Assembly: GCF_027172205.1 (NCBI RefSeq)
Contig: NC_070611.1
Coordinates: 60,135,979-60,199,978, forward strand
Source of the DNA: Podarcis raffonei
Taxonomy: Eukaryota; Chordata; Lepidosauria; Squamata; Lacertidae
DNA length: 64,000 bases
Reading direction: 5' to 3'
Of the stretch, positions 43,407 through 53,600 are shown piece after piece. Positions within the stretch are counted from its first letter, which is position 1. Each line of letters starts with the position of its first letter. The translations under genes were made by a program, and so were the position numbers. The notes under the pieces were generated by a model. That model was not told where the DNA came from and made no database searches. It saw nothing but the letters and a program-made list of their open reading frames with translations.

Positions 43407-45465
43407 TTGTGAAAAAATGAAATATTTAATGGTGTGTGTGTAAAAATTTGATGTGAGTGGGGTTTTGGCTCTATGCCTGAATTCCTTCTAACTCTGGATA
43501 TAAGAAGGAACCAATTGCTGGAATAGGTATGCAAGTCTCTTGGCAATGGCCCCTTAAGTATGGAATGTTAAGGAAATAAATGAAGCAGCTCTGTGCCAGA
43601 GGGGGAAGGGGTGGGTAGTTAGAAAGACAAAAACTAGGGTGTGTGTGTGAGAGAGATCCAGGAGTTGGAAGCAGAAAGCAGGCTGGGCAGCTGAGAGATG
43701 GAGCCCAGCCTGATTTCTGCTGGAATCCAAGGCTATGGCCGTGGGAGAAGCAAGTCAATGATGTGAACCCCTCCATCCTTCTTGTTGGTATCTGTCTGTC
43801 TCTAGAGACAATGGAGTGTGCCTCCGGGGGAAAGTAAGAATTGCTGTGTTAGCAGCACCAAAGTGACTTCCCTGGGGAGCAAACCTGGGCAGTGGGTATA
43901 GAGGTCCTGGGCTGCCCAGATGAAAAGGCCTCTCTCTCATCCTCGCTGATGTGATCCAAAGGAACGCAGAGTAATACATTTGGCACCAGCTTGGCTGCAG
44001 GAGTTGCCAGAAGGAGGCATGCAATGCACCACCCAACCATCCTAGGAACTCCAGCCCAGATTTGTGTAGGGTTTACTCCTTTTCTTCTCCTGAAGATATC
44101 CCACAAGGCAGCAGAGGTTCAAGAGCAGAGTTTTCCTTCTCCTAGATAGGCTACCTCCCTAGCTAGATGAGCCCCATCTGCCCCTCATTTTCCTCTACGC
44201 CCCATACATAAACTGCCTTCTTGACCATTGGATCCCCTAGTAATCTCATCTGTTCAATCTGCCAGAGCCTCTCTTCACATGCAGGATTGAAAATGAGCAA
44301 TCAGTTAACTTGTCAGTTATTTTGGTTCAAACAGTGGAACACTGTTGAGGAAGTCTCTTCGTCAGCATGTATCTCTTTGTATAAAATGGATTCTACCCTT
44401 GCTTTATATGTGAATGGAGCAGACATATGAATTTGAATTGGAAAAATGGAAAAAGGAAAATTCCTTTGAAAAACTGAGTGGTAACTTTTATTTGGTAAAT
44501 TCATGATATTCCTAGAAATTAATTTAATTACAAAACAAGAACGTACATTGATCCCTTCATTTGCGTTGCTGGTGATATGGACCAAATGAAGATGGTTTGG
44601 ATAAAGAATTGATTCTATATTTATTGTGAGTGTCCAGAATAGTTAGCTAATGGCTGGTAATTTTGGATAATATTGTTATTCCCAACAAAACTACGGTAAT
44701 AGTGGGCACTTATAATTCTATAGAAATATTTTTGAAAATATCACTAGAAATTTTGCACTGGGGGCTTTGAACCCTGCAGAAATTCACACTGGAAACTGTT
44801 TCTCAGCTACAAACCATCCAAGTCTTGCACAAAACATTATTTGCTCCTGAATCTGCTGGCTCAGGACCCTTGTTCAATGAGAAGCAGAGCTTTATGTGCT
44901 GCAAGGCATCTGTTGCATTCTTGGCTGCTGTGACTGAAATATACTCAGAGTCGCAAAGTGATTTCATGCTCTTTATTCAGCTCATAGTGGTGAGGAGGAA
45001 TGAATGAAAGTCCCCTCAAGGTATCTGCTTTATATACATTATTTACACAATGGGCTGCACATGATTGGCTAATTCCGGAATTCTACTGTAAGCCAATCAG
45101 GTTGTGGATTCACTTCTATCTGGAGCATGATTGGGTGGTTCCTGCCAACCAATCATACTGCTGCATTGTTCTAGGACCAATCAGACTGCTGCAGTTTGGA
45201 TCCTATTCAACTCAGTACATAACAGTGACCCAAGAAGTTCTTATGCACAAATGGCTTCTCAGATCAGGTGAGGTATCCCATGCGGTGCTTTGCAATGTAT
45301 GAAGCACCCAGCAGCTGGCAGGCATCTTGCTCTTCAAAAACAAGTTACAACAATCTGAGAGTTAAATATTTTACTTACAGTGTCCGGGGTAAAGGTTCCA
45401 AACCCCAATATGGGGATTTTGTTCCCATCATTCATTGTAATGCCATGGTCTTTGCTAAGTGCCAT
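31516..45465 (-). CDS. Aldo-keto reductase, AKR1C-like (gene B), complete, nine exons
   Basis: Coding exons in transcript order are 45379-45465, 41580-41747, 40914-41030, 38455-38532, 38122-38244, 36657-36766, 33839-34004, 32584-32666 and 31516-31558. They sum to 975 nt, an open 324-aa protein with canonical splice sites. The protein starts [14 protein letters not shown] and ends YCPPDVE. The tetrad Asp51, Tyr56, Lys85, His118 is present, and GVSNF and VECHPY are kept. Exon 4 is unusual: [13 protein letters not shown] replaces the usual acidic PGEE..PKDENGK loop. The cofactor-phosphate segment reads [14 protein letters not shown], so the usual Ser is Ala272, the usual Arg is Gln277 and the usual Asn is Asp281. 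Cys218 replaces a usual Ser. Introns hold a solo LTR (intron 1), a CORE-SINE, a truncated LINE nested in a Sauria SINE (intron 3) and an L2 fragment (intron 7). Gene B is a close paralogue of C. Substrate is unknown. Confidence 0.95.
32229..32369 (+). mobile_element. tRNA-Lys-derived SINE (gene B intron 8)
   Basis: Paralogous to the copy at 11681-11820: GGGATAGCTCAGTCGGGAA head and CTACAGTTCTATGA tail. Confidence 0.8.
33008..33726 (+). mobile_element. 5'-truncated L2 LINE fragment in intron 7 of AKR gene B
   Basis: Aligns with the last ~720 bp of the L2 element at 17994-22201 (shared CAGCTGTCCATG through CTCCCAGTAC, RT C-terminal region and TTA-repeat tail). Gene C carries the empty site near 12405 (ACTTCTTCATGCAG). 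It is more diverged from consensus-like sequence than the long copy. Confidence 0.85.
34100..34505 (+). mobile_element. CR1 LINE C-terminal fragment (intron 6 of gene B)
   Basis: Encodes CR1 RT C-terminus pieces: [35 protein letters not shown] and [19 protein letters not shown]. Shared with gene C at 12985-13560, so it predates the B/C duplication. Confidence 0.8.
34500..36260. repeat. Direct repeats in intron 6 of gene B (unclassified interspersed repeat)
   Basis: A block with GTTGCTGGTC(C/T)CACTTGT.AAAAATAA and CTATGTAAAAAG.GAAATGCTATAAT occurs twice, at about 34500-34850 and 35950-36240. Gene C has one copy (about 14500-14780). An old LTR-type element is possible but neither ends nor domains can be shown. 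Confidence 0.35.
37133..37565. repeat. Local direct repeat in intron 5 of gene B
   Basis: About 135 bp (CTCAGTCTCTGAATTTTCTA to CCAATCAAATTGAG) occurs at about 37131-37265 and again at 37431-37565. Gene C has one copy at about 15690-15826. Confidence 0.7.
37566..37800 (+). mobile_element. Partial LTR (fossil) in intron 5 of AKR gene B
   Basis: Paralogous remnant of the LTR at 16616-17050, ending GATCCTGACA before CTGACTGC. Only the 3' half is left. Confidence 0.8.
38670..40366 (-). mobile_element. Sauria-type SINE split by a LINE insertion (gene B intron 3)
   Basis: SINE parts at 38670-38743 and 40039-40366 flank the truncated Vingi-like LINE. The tail has four GTAAAGG-like units against two in gene C. 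Confidence 0.88.
38744..40038 (-). mobile_element. 5'-truncated copy of the Vingi-like LINE
   Basis: A 1.3-kb fragment aligning closely, with only scattered differences, with the 3' end of the full-length element at 5200-6490. It encodes the last 387 residues of ORF2 without a stop. It is flanked by a perfect 15-bp target duplication, GGTGACTATGGAGTT (38729-38743 and 40039-40053), and splits a Sauria SINE. It lies in intron 3 of AKR gene B in sense orientation. The matching SINE in gene C is uninterrupted, so this insertion is younger than the B/C duplication. Confidence 0.92.
40402..40530. mobile_element. hAT-like MITE (gene B intron 3)
   Basis: Paralogous to 22652-22780. Confidence 0.6.
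41303..41544. mobile_element. pogo/Tigger-like MITE (gene B intron 2)
   Basis: Termini CAGTGGTACCTC and GAGGTACCACTG with TA on both sides; paralogous to 24079-24319. Confidence 0.84.
42300..42746 (+). mobile_element. Solo LTR (fossil) of the same family, intron 1 of gene B
   Basis: About 447 bp, TGTTAGAATTCC to GAGCTCCTGACA, aligned along its length with the LTR at 16616-17050, with CTAAATAAAGTAG near the middle. The 5 bp on either side do not match clearly. It is diverged from the other copy. Confidence 0.75.
42952..43249 (-). mobile_element. CORE/MIR-like tRNA SINE with long GAA tail (intron 1 of gene B)
   Basis: Reverse-oriented copy of the same family as 1028-1278. The plus strand begins with about 23 GAA triplets and ends with the tRNA-like head (CCACTACACCACACTGGC). 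Gene D has the empty site near position 10 (GTGAACCTATTATG). Confidence 0.85.
43356..43404. repeat. CA microsatellite (gene B intron 1)
   Basis: About 24 CA units; the paralogous site in gene D (108-129) has about 10. Confidence 0.95.
44935..45224 (-). mobile_element. Solo LTR (fossil) in intron 1 of AKR gene B
   Basis: A 290-bp element with TG...CA ends, flanked by the 5-bp duplication GTGAC (44930-44934 and 45225-45229). On the minus strand it shows several CCAAT motifs, a TATATAAAGCAG box and AATAAAGAGC, the standard U3/R layout of an ERV- or Gypsy-type LTR. No internal region is present. Genes C (near 26642) and D (near 1973) carry the exact empty site, so it inserted after B split from them. 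It lies 155 bp downstream of exon 1 in sense orientation. Confidence 0.9.
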
Positions 45466-45608
45466 TTTCTGCTTCTGTGCTTGTTCAGTTCTTGGCTGCA
45501 GGCTGAAACTGATCAACACGCTTGTGGTGAAAGGAAAAACTCGAGTGAAAAAAATGAAGTTCGTGTTTCCAATAAAATGTCTTTTGTTGGTACAAAAGGA
45601 GGGGAGTG

Positions 45609-45616
45609 CTTAAATA
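45609..45616 (-). promoter_or_regulatory. TATA-like box of gene B
   Basis: TATTTAAG on the minus strand, 144 nt upstream of the ATG. The same element at the same distance occurs in genes C and D inside a conserved block (GAGTATTTAAGCACTCC in C and D, one base different in B), which supports a core promoter role. Confidence 0.5.
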
Positions 45617-45854
45617 CTCCGAAGAAATGAGAGAGAAGGGCGGGGAAACCTATGGCCAACTTTTTATCAGTATTTTTCAGCAGAATGTCCTTTGATGCCC
45701 CACAATTTTCATTGTTGACTTAGCAGCATTGCTTTCACAGGATAGATAAGCTATGACCAACTTTTTATCAGTAACTTTCAGCAGAATGTCCTTTGCTACA
45801 CCAGCAGTTTCATTGTGGACTAAGCAGCATTGCTTTCACAGGATAAAAAATAGT

Positions 45855-45906
45855 TTTCTTCTTCTTCTTCTTCTTCTTCTTCTTCTTCTTCTTCTTCTTC
45901 TTCTTC
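45855..45906. repeat. CTT microsatellite upstream of gene B
   Basis: About 17 CTT triplets, roughly 390-440 bp upstream of the ATG. Confidence 0.95.
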
Positions 45907-46540
45907 GCGTTCCAATAAAGCAATGCAGAGGCCTATTGCAATCTTTGATCAAGAAGCTTCACCTCTTTGTTAGATCAGTAAATTATAGACATACGAAAGG
46001 CAAGCCTAAGAGGTATGCAAACCTTTTATTCAGTATTGAAATGAAAACACATGCTCAGAAACAAAATAAGAAATGAAATATGTGGAGGCATTTGTTAACC
46101 CAATGAAGCTGGTGTTCTGAGTGGAACGTGGCGCCGTGTGCACAACGCTCACCCTGAATGCAGATTAAAAGGAAGCGTGTCCACAGCCTCAGCCTTTACT
46201 GGAGGGTTCAGGTTACGCAAAGAAGGGGCTGAGTGGGAGACAGCAAGTAGCAACAAATGATTTCAGCAAGGACATTTTGAATATTTTTACAGATTCCAGA
46301 AGAAAAAATGCATGTGTATAACATCATCTGCTGTGGAATAGAGTGACAAGAAAAACATAGAAGTTTTTTTTAATTGAATTATGTTGCCTACACAAACAAT
46401 TAGAACAAAACTTACAGTCGTCAAACAGATTAAGTAATTAAAAAAGAATCAAAAATTAATAAGGAAAAGTAAAATTATAATATAGAAGAAGACAAAAGAA
46501 AGGTGAATCATGAAAGAGAAGGAGAAAAAAAGAAAAAGAA

Positions 46541-46710
46541 ATATGTGTGTGTGTGTGTGTGTGTGTGTGTCCATCCATACTTTATTGCTATCCAGAGACC
46601 CATAAAACATAAACCATAAAACAATTTCAAAACTAGATTATCCACTCTTTGATCCAGGTCCAACATGCAGCTTCATAATATAATTGGAGGTCTGAGACTG
46701 TGAACCCTGG
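46541..46710. repeat. GT microsatellite and unclassified LINE-like tail (B/A spacer)
   Basis: About 15 GT dinucleotides followed by ATACTTTATTGCTATCCAG, reminiscent of the 3' end of the Vingi-like LINE (TTTTATTGCGGC). The C/B and D/C spacers lack this block. Confidence 0.35.
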
Positions 46711-47269
46711 GACATAGAAGTTATTTCGGGTCTAGCTGGAAGACAATCAAAACCCTGTGCCCTTAAATCCTCACAGCCAGCAGTAGTCATTCCTGCCCAT
46801 CCCTTCCTCAGAAGTGGAAGCTGTGACTTTGTAATTTAGAAGTTTCCTGTTATGTCCTGCTTCCCACAGGCATCTGGTTGGCCAATGTGGGAACAGGATG
46901 CTGGACTAGATCGGCTACTGGCTGAATTCAGCAGGCTCTTCTTATTTACCGAAGTTATTTCATCTTGACAATAAATCTCAGGCTATGCTTCTTTTTATGA
47001 AGGTTAATCCTTCTCTCCGGCTTGTGCTATTTTCAATATACAAATCACCCCCCTTGAAACTGCTATTTGACACATTAGGGAGAACTAGGGATTGAGGAGG
47101 ATTTCAGTTTTGTTCACATCTGAATGAGAAACTACACAGCTCACACTTCTTGAACCAATATGCAAATTGAAATGTAGTTATCCAAAAGAAAGTGGCAGTT
47201 CTCTGTATTGTGTGATGCAGTTGTTCAGCTACAGAATAATTGCAAAAGTGCATATACTGGGGTAAAGTA

Positions 47270-47527
47270 CAGTAATACCTCCACGAACATCTGCCTAGTC
47301 TAGCGTCCATTCCGGTGAATGTCCGTGGCAAACCCGGAAGTACCAGAACGGGTTACTTCCGGGTTTGACTCTCGCACATGCGCAGAAGCGCTAAATCGTG
47401 CTTCACAGATGCGCAGAAGCTCAAACCACTCCGCGAGCATGTGCAGACGCGGCACTTTGCCCTGCGTCCTTTTCAGCTAGTGTCGGGGCTCCGGAATGGA
47501 TCCTGGCCGCAAAACGAGGTATGACTG
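47270..47527. mobile_element. pogo/Tigger-like MITE, second subtype (3' flank of gene A)
   Basis: Termini CAGTAATACCTC and GAGGTATGACTG, TA on both sides, GC-rich interior. It sits just beyond the gene A poly(A) signal. Confidence 0.72.
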
Positions 47528-47573
47528 TATGCAGTAATGAGCATATATTAGTGAAAACACCATGCAAAAATGC

Positions 47574-47579
47574 TTTATT
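47574..47579 (-). other. Poly(A) signal of gene A
   Basis: AATAAA on the minus strand, 90 nt after the stop codon, within a 3' UTR block that aligns with the 3' UTRs of B and C. Confidence 0.6.
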
Positions 47580-47668
47580 TTAGGCAAAATTGCAAAGAAA
47601 AATGTGTATGGTAGATTCATCTGTTGAAGGTAGAGTACAGCATCGAGGATGGAATCAGTCAAAGGGTT

Positions 47669-50600
47669 TTATTCTTCTCCGAATGTATAGTTAGGATGGG
47701 AAGCAAATCTGAAAAATAATAATCAATGGAGCTTCTAAATTACAAGGAGAAAGAATGGGTGAGATTCAGGTTTCAGAAGGAATATCCAACACATTTAAAG
47801 CACATGAAGCCTAGCCACTGGAGTTTACCCTCGGAGAACTACAATTCCCTTAACAAAGTTCCCAGGAAAGTTCTTTGGGGGAAAGTCCTGTGCTTTAAAT
47901 GAACGGTGTATATACAGACACAATGTTTGCTGGTGGGTTTGCTATCTATCTCAGGATTGTCATCCTTGGGCCAGCCCACCACAATTTGCTTGCCTGAGGC
48001 AAATTGCAAGATGGTGCACGTTTCATATACAGAAGCCAGCTGGAATGACAATCAAACTTACACCTAGATTGGCAGCAACATAGTGCCCTTCACCAAACCC
48101 GAGTGTCCTTCACAACTGAGGGCAGCAGGCTAGTTATGTGGGCGCAGGACAGCCATGTGATGCACACAGCTCTGCCCTCCAACAGAAGCGGACGGGCAGG
48201 GTGCTCAGAAGAATCAGCTGGGGAGGGGGCTGGCCTGGAGGGTGCTTCCACACTGGGCATTTGAATGTGGAATTTACTCTCTTTTCCCTGTGGAAAGTGA
48301 AGAGAAAAGTGGTTGATGCACCAGCTGAAGCACACCTTGCCTAACAGTAGGGCCGGCCCTGGTTCTACTTGACTGTCTCAATAGGGAACACATACAGTTG
48401 TACCTCAGGTTAAGAACTTAATTTGTTCTGGAGGTCCGTTCTTAACCTGAAACTGTTCTTAACCTGAGGTACCACTTTAGCTAATGGGGCCTCCTGCTGC
48501 CGCCACGCAATTTCTGTTCTCATCCTGAAGCAAAGTTCTTAACCCGAGGTACTATTTCTGGGTTAGCGGAGTCTGTAACCTGAAGCATCTGTAACCTGAA
48601 GCATCTGTAACCCGAGGTACCACTGTACTTAGGCCCTGAGTCTTTAGTAGCAAAAAGGGGAAATAACGGTGTGCCATTACTGAGCTGTTTTAACTGGCAT
48701 ACCAGAGTAAGGCACATGAAGACCTTTTGGTTTGGAGGGCAGTCGTTCTTGAAATGTGTTGGGTGTAATCAATTGCTTGTTTTGAGCACCAGTCTGACGT
48801 CCTGCCCCTCGTGTGCAGCTTGTGTGTGTGTCCCCACCCCACTTCTCCATGACCCTTCACCCCCACCAAATCGTCAGGGGTGCTACCACACTCTCCCCAG
48901 GGCAACAAGGAGAGTGTGCAAGTGCTCTGGCTGCAACCACAAATACCTAATTCCCACCAACAGCTGCCTCCACACGTGGGCTTCTCAAATGCCCACCTGT
49001 ATCACCGTGTGACATTATGGATCGGGCTGAACTCTAACAACAGATTCCCTTGCCTTGCCGCCTTCAACTCACCCTGTCAGTTTCATGTAGCGAACATTTC
49101 GTTTGAGGCCATTGAGGGTTTTCATGTCCTCTTCAGGCAGCTGGAAATCAAACACCTAGCAGAGGAGAAAGGGTTGCATATAATCAGCAAGGGCTCTGTT
49201 ATTATTATTATTTCAATTTATACACCGCCCTGTACCCGGAGGTCTCAGATCGGTTCACAAACAAGACCACAACGTATAAAATCAAACCAAAAACAATAAC
49301 CCAATAACGCCTCCCCCCCCCAAAAGCCACATTCTAAAAGGGTGTTGGATGTCAATAAGATCAACCAAAGGCCTAGTTAAAAAGGAATGTTTTTGCCTGG
49401 TACCTAAAGGTGTATAATGAAGGCACCAGGCGAACTTCCCTGGGGAGAGCATTCCATAGACGGGGAGTCACTGCAGAGAAGGCCCCGTTCTCATGTTGCC
49501 ACCCTCCAGACCTCTCAAGGAAGAGGCACACGAAGAAGGGCCTCAGAAGATGATCTCGGGGTCTGGGTAGGTTCATATGGAAAGAGGCTCTAGATTTTCT
49601 GAATCTCAAGCGCTGAGGCAAAGTGGGCAGAAAGAGGAGACATTGGCTCCCCTATCCTGCAGAATCTCTCACTGATCTCACCCGCATTTTCATCGTCTTT
49701 TAGACATCAATGGTTCCCATTCAACTCTGCTTACGCAGTTGAGCTCCTGTGAGTAAGATGGACCCCATCTCCACTATTGCTTACCCCACCACTTAACTCC
49801 GACAGTCTGTTACTGGTTTGTGTTCAGTATGTGGTAGGTTATTCTACTTAAAGTGCAGGTATGAACGAACACTCAGCTCCCAATGCCTCACCTAAACCAG
49901 TACACATTAGGCTTTGGTTCACTGCGTCTGCAAACTGCTGGCTTACCTGCAGGTTTTCTTTAATGTGTTTTTGGGTGAAACTCTTGGCCAGAACCACAAT
50001 GCCACGCTGCAATTGGTAGCGCAAAGCAATGAGCGCTGGGCTTTGGTTGTGCTTCTTAGCAAGGTCAACCAGTACTGGTTCCTCACGCAGGACTGGCGTG
50101 CTTGTGTCCATCCTGCAAGAGGAAAGCAACCTCAGGTGTCATTAAATAGCAATATTGTGACATATTCAAGTCAACATTTGAGCATATCTAGACACTGTAA
50201 ATATAAAGCTGTTTTAGACCAGATCATCTGGTATGGAGGAACCCAACCAATGAACCCTGCAAACAGGTGTTCTGTGCAGAGGGCAGGGACAGCGGAACAA
50301 AAGCACAATCCTATGCATATTGACAGGTCAGTCTTACTGGCCATATTCATATACTGATAAACCATGGTTTGTTGAGATGGGACTGAGCCTAGCCTCCCTC
50401 TGAACTCATATGCTCCTTTCCTCCTTTGGTGCAGCTGCAAGGAGTTTAGAAGCGAATCCCAGAGGGATTTAGTCCACACTGCTTAAAATGGTTGGGTCTG
50501 GTAGACAAAATTGCAAACAGAAATGTGTGCATTAGCAGAAATGCACACCAAAATGCTGTCAATTTTTCATGAGAACTTTTTCTAAAAAAAAAAAAAAAGT

Positions 50601-53600
50601 TTGCAAACTTTAAATCTGATGCGGAATGATGCGGAAACCAGAACTTAAGAAAAAGGAGAAACCCAAACTGTCAGATTCATCTACCCCTGTTAAGCACTCC
50701 TTCCTATCTGATCTTTGATTGCTGCTTTAGAACAAGCATGGGGAACCTTTGGCTGAGCTGACCTTTGGCATAATCCTTGGCGGTTGGGCATGCTTGCTGC
50801 AGCTGACGGGAGTTGTAACTCAACCATATCTTCAGGGCCAAAGGTTCCCTACAGTTGTTGGTTAATTATTGGCTAATCATTGAAATACTGGAATAAATTA
50901 TCAAAGTTCAATGTTTTCTCCTACCAAGCCTCGTCTCTCTGTGATCCTAAAGCAGAGAAAGCTTCCAGGACAATATCCTTTGATTTGCAGAAAGACAGCA
51001 GCTTGGCTTGCTTGAGATAAGGGTGGCATTCGACCTGGTAGAGAATTTGTGCACAAGCCAAGAGTAAGAAGCACAGTCTAGAGGAGCAGTCTTTACAGTC
51101 TTGTTACAAAACAACAAAAATAAATTGGTTCTTGAAGACAGAGCATTATGAATGGACCTGAACATCTGGAACGGGGAAGTGGGATTTTGCCTGCTGGATC
51201 CATTCTCAAGTTCCCTGCACTTTGTACATTTAGCAGGATTTTTGAACAGAGCTCCATGTGGATGCAACTGTGGCCAGGATTCCTGCACGATCAGGGCCCT
51301 CGGTTATTGTGAATTCAGAACCCACACCCACACTTTCCACTGATGCAATCTCACTCCCCGTGTTCAGTGATTTATTTATTTTTGAAGAATTATACCTGGT
51401 TGAGAACAGGCTTGTACTTGAGGCCAGGTTTGTTCAGGATCTTTTCCAGAAGCCTCTGGTTGAAGTTGGAGACGCCAATAGACTTCACCAAACCCGCATC
51501 TTTACATAATTCCATGGCCTGCAGAAAATGGTGAAAGTATATAAACAAAGCAGGCTGTATAAATTACGCTGCTGAAATAAGTATACAGCTTTGATTTGGG
51601 GGACTGTCCTGCTGTTGCTACACAACTGTGATGATACACACCTCCCAGGTTTGACACAAGTCAACGTCATCGAAGACCAGCTTTCCACTTTCATCTTTTG
51701 GTAGCGGATCAGCTCCTGGCTTTAAAATAATAAAAATAAAAATAAAAATTTACTCAACGTAGAAACAACAGCACCAAAAACCTATTTAAAGTACAGTGGC
51801 ACCTTGGGTTAAGTACTTAATTCGTTCCGGAGGTCTGTTCTTAACCTGAAAATGTTCTTAACCTGAAGCACCACTTTAGCTAATGGGGCCTCCTGCTGCC
51901 GCCGTGCTGCTGGAGCACGATTTCTGTTCTCGTCCTGAAGCAAAGTTCTTAACCCGAGGTACTATTTCTGGGTTAGCAGAGTCTGTAACCTGAAGTGTAT
52001 GTAACCCGAGTTACCACTGTATTTTACTTCCCATCTTTCCCCTATAAAGGTTGACTCTAAGCATGACTAAGCATGCTATCACATACACAGTTACCTGAGA
52101 GTGATACTTATTTATGAGTAGACATCTGCTGGTTTGTGATGTCAGTCTGGAAACAACCAGTCATCAAGAAACAATTGTAAAAGCAGATTAAACAAAATGA
52201 AAGCATTGGCTTTTTTTTTTACATTTAGTGGATTATGATTATTACTGTACATTTGCAAACAAGGTTAAGATACGTTTCCAGATGTAGATTATTTTATATG
52301 TCCTCCCCCCCTTGTGGTCCAAATGTGGCTTTTCCTGGCTGCAATTTCTAACTGGTCATGGAATGCAACTTATCACATATTTAAAGACACTCCTCTGTTA
52401 TTACGGTTACACTTTATTGCACACTTATGACTTAATTGATCAGAGTTAGATGGAGAACCAAATTAACTCTATTGCAATTGTCGTTACTTTTACAGTTACT
52501 AGCTCTAACTAGAGTATTGTGAGGGGTAACCTTTTCCTGCCTGCACAGCAGTCTCAATGAAAATCCTTCTCTAGGTTGCTATTACTCAGAGTGGTCTTGC
52601 TCCCACTGGTACCAGTGGGAGTTCCCATCATCCCTCAAGTTCAATTTCCGTATATCCAGCTAAAATGGTTTTGGTAACAGGACTTAAAGAGAGTTTTTTT
52701 TTAAAAAAATAAAAAACCTCTGAGATTTTGGAGAACTGCTGCCCATCAGAGGAGACAACATTAGCCATTTGATAAACCAGTTGTCATAGGAGCCAACGTC
52801 ATCTCTACACTAAAACCGTTCCTTTTAAAGACAGCAGTCATGGGTAGGTAAATATCCTACTTATTTTTCCTTGGTTTTGAGAACATCTAAAGTGTTATGT
52901 ACTGAAGTTCTCACCCTGGGCCAGCAGGGGGATACTGTAGATAGTTATGCAAATAAGGGATCGAAAGTGACGTTCAGTGATTGGATAGTTTTAGAAAATT
53001 GTTACAGTTACGTTGTACTGGAGCTCTATATAAGCAGGCTGACTGAACCCTTCAGTTCAGTTCTGTTCTGGCCTGTGAATAAACAAGAGCTGTTTGAAGA
53101 ACCGCTGTGTCGTCTGATATGTTCACCCACAACTTAACATAAAGTGTGAAGGATAGTTACATACGATTCAAAACTTTGCACCCAGCATTTGAATATGTTT
53201 CTGATCAAAAGAATTAATGTGTCCGCTTAACAGTAAATCCATCTTAATATATACTTCTTCTTTTTAAGATAAGGATTTTACAAGTAAGCAAGGAAGGAAA
53301 GTTTGTTTTTGGTTCATCAACTAGTGAGGGGGGGCGGATTACCTTGAGAGGAAATGGCATGTGAATAAGAAAGAGATCCATATAATCAAGTTTAAGTTTC
53401 TTTAGAGATTCTTCCACACTTGTCCGGACAAGTTCTGGGCGATGAAAGGTGCCCCAAAGCTGTAAAGGGTTTCAAACAGCAGAACATGGATACAGTTCAC
53501 CTTCAGAATGAATGGTTCTTACTGAAGCATATAGACACACTCCAATTAATTTCAATGGTCATTGTGTCAGATACATTTCTGCCAATCCGTATGCCTGTTA

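Larger units (their letters stand above)
45466..47668. other. B/A intergenic spacer
   Basis: Homologous to the D/C and C/B spacers: TATA-like box, CTT tract, then the block with GATTTCAGCAAGGACATTTT and the shared 3' UTR region. It has lost the tRNA-Lys SINE and gained a GT/LINE-tail block and one MITE. No gene seen. Confidence 0.7.

Noticed and set aside
46360-46540. AT-rich block in the B/A spacer as a possible origin or matrix attachment site
   Set aside because: No motif beyond base composition; it belongs to a block present only in this spacer and is more likely repeat-derived.
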